A DNA stretch of 8,413 nt, taken from contig DNCG01000130.1 in the NCBI GenBank assembly GCA_003491635.1, positions 1-8,413 on the forward strand, in the 5' to 3' direction. Position numbers and translations under genes: made by a program. Shown in pieces: positions 7,020 to 8,413 of the stretch. Source of the DNA: Actinomycetota bacterium. Its GTDB lineage: Bacteria; Actinomycetota; Aquicultoria; Subteraquimicrobiales; UBA9087. How positions within the stretch are numbered: position 1 is the first letter of the stretch; each line of letters opens with the position of its first letter. A model generated the notes under the pieces. That model saw only the letters and a program-made list of their open reading frames with translations. It was not told where the DNA came from and ran no database searches.

Positions 7020-7151
7020 AGACCCCTGATAAAGGCAAACCCCGAGAAATCGGGGGACGCAAAGCCGCGGGCCTAAGGTCACCAAAAAGCCCCCCGCCGA
7101 AGGCGGGGGAGAGGGGCAAGGTGGATAAGGTAGCCGGGTTGCCGGGGGGTG
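7020..7151 (+). promoter_or_regulatory. Cyclic di-GMP-I (GEMM-I) riboswitch aptamer
   Basis: The conserved core is all present in order: AGGCAAACC (7033-7041), a hairpin CCCCGA-GAAA-TCGGGG with a GNRA loop (7040-7055), GACGCAAAGCC (7056-7066), GGGCCTAAGG (7069-7078), and GGTAGCCGGGTTGCC (7129-7143). Closing helix P1 can form from ACCCCT (7022-7027) with GGGGGT (7145-7150). The GAAA loop has a docking site resembling the 11-nt receptor: CCTAAG (7072-7077) with TAAGG (7126-7130). The G two bases before CAAACC corresponds by my alignment to Vc2 G20, which favours c-di-GMP over the 3',3'-cGAMP variant. The apical arm carries a GC-rich extra hairpin (7091-7109). The family senses the second messenger c-di-GMP, and here it precedes a terminator and the 61-aa gene. 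Confidence 0.93.
7084..7109 (-). terminator. Minus-strand terminator-like hairpin inside the riboswitch arm
   Basis: CCCCCGCC (7091-7098) pairs perfectly with GGCGGGGG (7102-7109) across a three-base loop. Read on the minus strand the stem is followed by GC and then TTTTT (7088-7084), the form of an intrinsic terminator. It may end transcription coming from the HD-GYP gene. On the plus strand the same bases form the apical extension of the c-di-GMP aptamer. Its minus-strand function is inferred. Confidence 0.5.
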
Positions 7152-7183
7152 AAAGATCCAACTGGCCCTTTCAACCGGCAACC
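7137..7183 (+). promoter_or_regulatory. Antiterminator of the c-di-GMP riboswitch
   Basis: GGTTGCCGG (7137-7145) is perfectly complementary to CCGGCAACC (7175-7183). TGAAAG (7150-7155) pairs with CTTTCA (7168-7173) across a small asymmetric internal loop (GGGG opposite A). The 5' arm reuses the aptamer's 3' end, including its P1 strand, and the 3' arm contains most of the terminator's 5' arm. Aptamer plus terminator and antiterminator are therefore mutually exclusive, which predicts an OFF switch with ligand bound. Confidence 0.8.
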
Positions 7184-7209
7184 AAAGCGGGTTGGAAGGG
7201 CTAGTTTTT
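7165..7209 (+). terminator. Intrinsic terminator of the c-di-GMP riboswitch expression platform
   Basis: GCCCTTTCAACC (7165-7176) pairs with GGTTGGAAGGGC (7190-7201), giving 12 base pairs with one G-U. The stem can extend outward through ACTG/TAGT and is followed by TTTTT (7205-7209). It ends two bases before the ribosome site of the 61-aa gene, so it controls that gene by premature termination. Confidence 0.9.
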
Positions 7210-7220
7210 AAGGAGAGGAA

Positions 7221-7406
7221 ATGAGCGAGGAAGCCAAAAGGGGCCGTAAAATGTGCAGGGAGATAAATTGCGAGTTCTTGAGCGCCAGTGGTTTCTTCTG
7301 CCTCAAGGGTGTACCGGTGAGGAGATGCTTGAGACTAAAAACTAAAGGGAAAAGCATCGACTTCGGGAAACTGGGTAAGATCAATGAAAAAGAGGACTGG
7401 GTCTAA
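7221..7406 (+). CDS. Unrecognised 61-aa basic four-cysteine protein under c-di-GMP riboswitch control
   Basis: I do not recognise this protein. It has 61 residues, about +7 net charge, and four cysteines at 12, 17, 27 and 36 (spacing C-x4-C-x9-C-x8-C). The only hydrophobic patch is a short central one (FLSASGFFCL, 19-28), so it is not a membrane protein. The cysteines could bind zinc or an Fe-S centre, or form disulfides; the spacing fits no family I can name. The ATG at 7221 is preceded by a strong AGGAGAGG (7211-7218). The case for a real gene rests on that site, on the dedicated promoter, riboswitch, antiterminator and terminator immediately upstream, and on the absence of any other plus-strand gene they could serve in this window. 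Its stop interlocks with the convergent HD-GYP gene. Function is unknown; motility, pili or surface-state control is suggested by context alone. Confidence 0.82.
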   Translation: MSEEAKRGRKMCREINCEFLSASGFFCLKGVPVRRCLRLKTKGKSIDFGKLGKINEKEDWV

Positions 7407-8413
7407 TTTATCTTTCTCTCCCGCGCAGAACGCCTCCTTGTGCTCTTGGATGACTCAACTGTCAAACCAGCTTCCTTGAATGCTTTCTTGAGTTTCTCTT
7501 GAAACTGAGGTTTCTCCAGAACCTCACAAAAAGCGTCCGCGATCCGGGGATCAAACTGGGAACCGGCATTCCTCCTCAACTCCCCAATGGCCTCGGCGAA
7601 GCTCAAGGCGGAGCGATAGGGCCTCTCCGAGATCATGGCATCAAAGGCATCGGCGACCGCCAATATCCTGGCCCCCAAGGGAATTTCCTCCCCCTTCAAC
7701 CCATCCAGATAACCATTCCCATCGTAGCGCTCGTGGTGGTGGGCGATGATGGGAATCACATCGGCCAAAAGCGGAATCTGCTCCACTATCTTGGTGGCGA
7801 TCAGGGGATGCATCTTGACCACCCCGTATTCCTCCCTGGACAGACTGGTGGTCTTGTTCAGAATTTCTTCCTTTATCCCTATCTTCCCCACATCGTGCAG
7901 GAGGGCGGCCGTGCGGATGTTCTCCATATCCTTGCCTGAGAGACCAAGCTCTTCGGCCATGGCCAAGGAGAAGGTGGTAACCCTCTCAGAGTGACCGCGG
8001 GTATATGGATCCTTGGCCTCGATAGCGGCCACAAAGGCCTTCACGGTCGCCAGATATAACTCCTCTAACTGGGTAAACAACCGGGCGTTGTGGATGGCGA
8101 TAGCGGCCTGGCCGGCCACGCTGGAAACTATCCTCAAGTCGTCCTTGGTGAACATGTGGGGGCAGACGGCGCCCACATTGAGGACGCCGATCACCTTGCC
8201 CTTGATTTTCAAGGGAACACACAGGGCGGCGCAGATGTCCTCTCTCCTCTTCAGATCCTTAAACCTCGAATCCTTGGAGATGTCCGAGATGAGCAGGGGT
8301 TCTCCCTTCTCAGCAACCCAGCCAGCTATCCCCTCCCCGAACTTGAGATGAGTTTGTTTGATGGCTTCCTCGCTCAAACCAGTCGCGGCTTCGATGGTGA
8401 GTTCTCCCTTCTC
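7403..8413 (-). CDS. GAF + HD-GYP domain protein, probable c-di-GMP phosphodiesterase (N-terminus beyond window)
   Basis: HD-GYP proteins hydrolyse cyclic di-GMP (sometimes cGAMP) to pGpG or GMP in the cytosol. The frame is open to the window edge, and the residues before L13 (EKGELTIEAATG) continue a GAF domain. The TTG at 8377 is therefore an internal leucine, not the start. In the 336 visible residues the GAF domain spans about 1-112, with FGEGIAGWVAEKGEPLLISD at 25-44. The HD-GYP domain spans about 120-295: GHSERV (140-145), HDVGKIGI (173-180), H202, HHERYDG (226-232) and ARILAVADAFDAM (248-260). The usual GYP is GYL here (234-236), while the metal ligands appear intact. A basic tail (KSTRRRSARERKIN) ends the protein. 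The GAF domain suggests control by a small ligand or redox signal. It is convergent with the riboswitch gene, tying both to c-di-GMP. Confidence 0.93.
   Translation of the reverse strand, partial: EKGELTIEAATGLSEEAIKQTHLKFGEGIAGWVAEKGEPLLISDISKDSRFKDLKRREDICAALCVPLKIKGKVIGVLNVGAVCPHMFTKDDLRIVSSVAGQAAIAIHNARLFTQLEELYLATVKAFVAAIEAKDPYTRGHSERVTTFSLAMAEELGLSGKDMENIRTAALLHDVGKIGIKEEILNKTTSLSREEYGVVKMHPLIATKIVEQIPLLADVIPIIAHHHERYDGNGYLDGLKGEEIPLGARILAVADAFDAMISERPYRSALSFAEAIGELRRNAGSQFDPRIADAFCEVLEKPQFQEKLKKAFKEAGLTVESSKSTRRRSARERKIN

Noticed and set aside
7020..7151. 3',3'-cGAMP-specific variant of the GEMM-I riboswitch
   Set aside because: The position that is A in the cGAMP class is G here by my alignment (AGGCAAACC), so c-di-GMP is the simpler assignment. 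Only ligand binding would settle it.
6873..7181. 102-residue open frame on the minus strand upstream of the 83-aa gene
   Set aside because: It crosses the antisense of the riboswitch, antiterminator and promoter and is low-complexity, Pro/Ser-rich. The openness comes from GC-rich structured RNA sequence.
7001..7204. 67-residue open frame on the plus strand
   Set aside because: It coincides almost exactly with the c-di-GMP aptamer and terminator, starts at a TTG inside the promoter -10 region and lacks a ribosome site.
8342..8377. TTG at 8377 as the start of the HD-GYP gene
   Set aside because: The frame is open to the window edge and the preceding 12 residues fit a GAF domain. A start here would delete part of that domain, and no ribosome site precedes it.
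1..8413. CRISPR arrays, tRNA or rRNA genes, insertion sequences, attachment sites
   Set aside because: I saw no direct repeat series, cloverleaf, ribosomal motif, transposase or terminal inverted repeats. The only repeated structure is the pair of similar GC-rich hairpins, explained as terminators.

Overview
The window reads as part of a bacterial chromosome of moderate to high GC, with gene-dense, mostly minus-strand housekeeping genes. Read on the minus strand, the order tilS - hpt - ftsH - folE matches the arrangement known from Actinobacteria such as Mycobacterium, and the FolE segment (YIPGEDGRVTGLSKLAR) also looks actinobacterial. The frequent AGG/AGA arginine codons, GTG/TTG starts and a c-di-GMP-I riboswitch fit a deep-branching, possibly anaerobic or thermophilic actinobacterial lineage better than a mycobacterium. 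That lineage assignment is inference; tilS-hpt-ftsH alone is also common in Firmicutes.

Layout. Positions 1-430 (minus): 5' part of folE, cut by the window edge. 451-479: strong hairpin terminator between ftsH and folE. 480-2396: ftsH. 2471-3013: hpt. 3074-4468: tilS, preceded by a good sigma-70 type promoter and a hairpin terminator that overlap in an unusual way. 4569-6906: three tightly packed minus-strand genes, read from high to low coordinate: an unrecognised 83-aa protein, a membrane-anchored PASTA plus amidase_3 cell-wall hydrolase, and a UbiA/MenA-like prenyltransferase. 6907-7220: a 314-base intergenic region that is fully structured. On the plus strand it carries a near-perfect sigma-28 (FliA/SigD/WhiG type) promoter, a c-di-GMP-I (GEMM-I) riboswitch, an antiterminator and an intrinsic terminator. 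7221-7406 (plus): the riboswitch-controlled gene, a 61-aa basic four-cysteine protein I do not recognise. 7403-8413 (minus): a GAF + HD-GYP protein, probably a c-di-GMP phosphodiesterase, cut by the window end and convergent with the small gene through interlocked stop codons.

How the genes work together. The left two thirds is core metabolism and quality control: tRNA-Ile lysidine synthesis, purine salvage, membrane proteolysis, folate/pterin synthesis, peptidoglycan cleavage and quinone side-chain addition. The right end is the noteworthy part. A motility-type sigma factor promoter, a c-di-GMP OFF switch and a c-di-GMP-degrading enzyme surround one tiny Cys-rich protein. The predicted logic is expression only when the sigma-28 family factor is active and c-di-GMP is low, a state the convergent HD-GYP enzyme would help produce.
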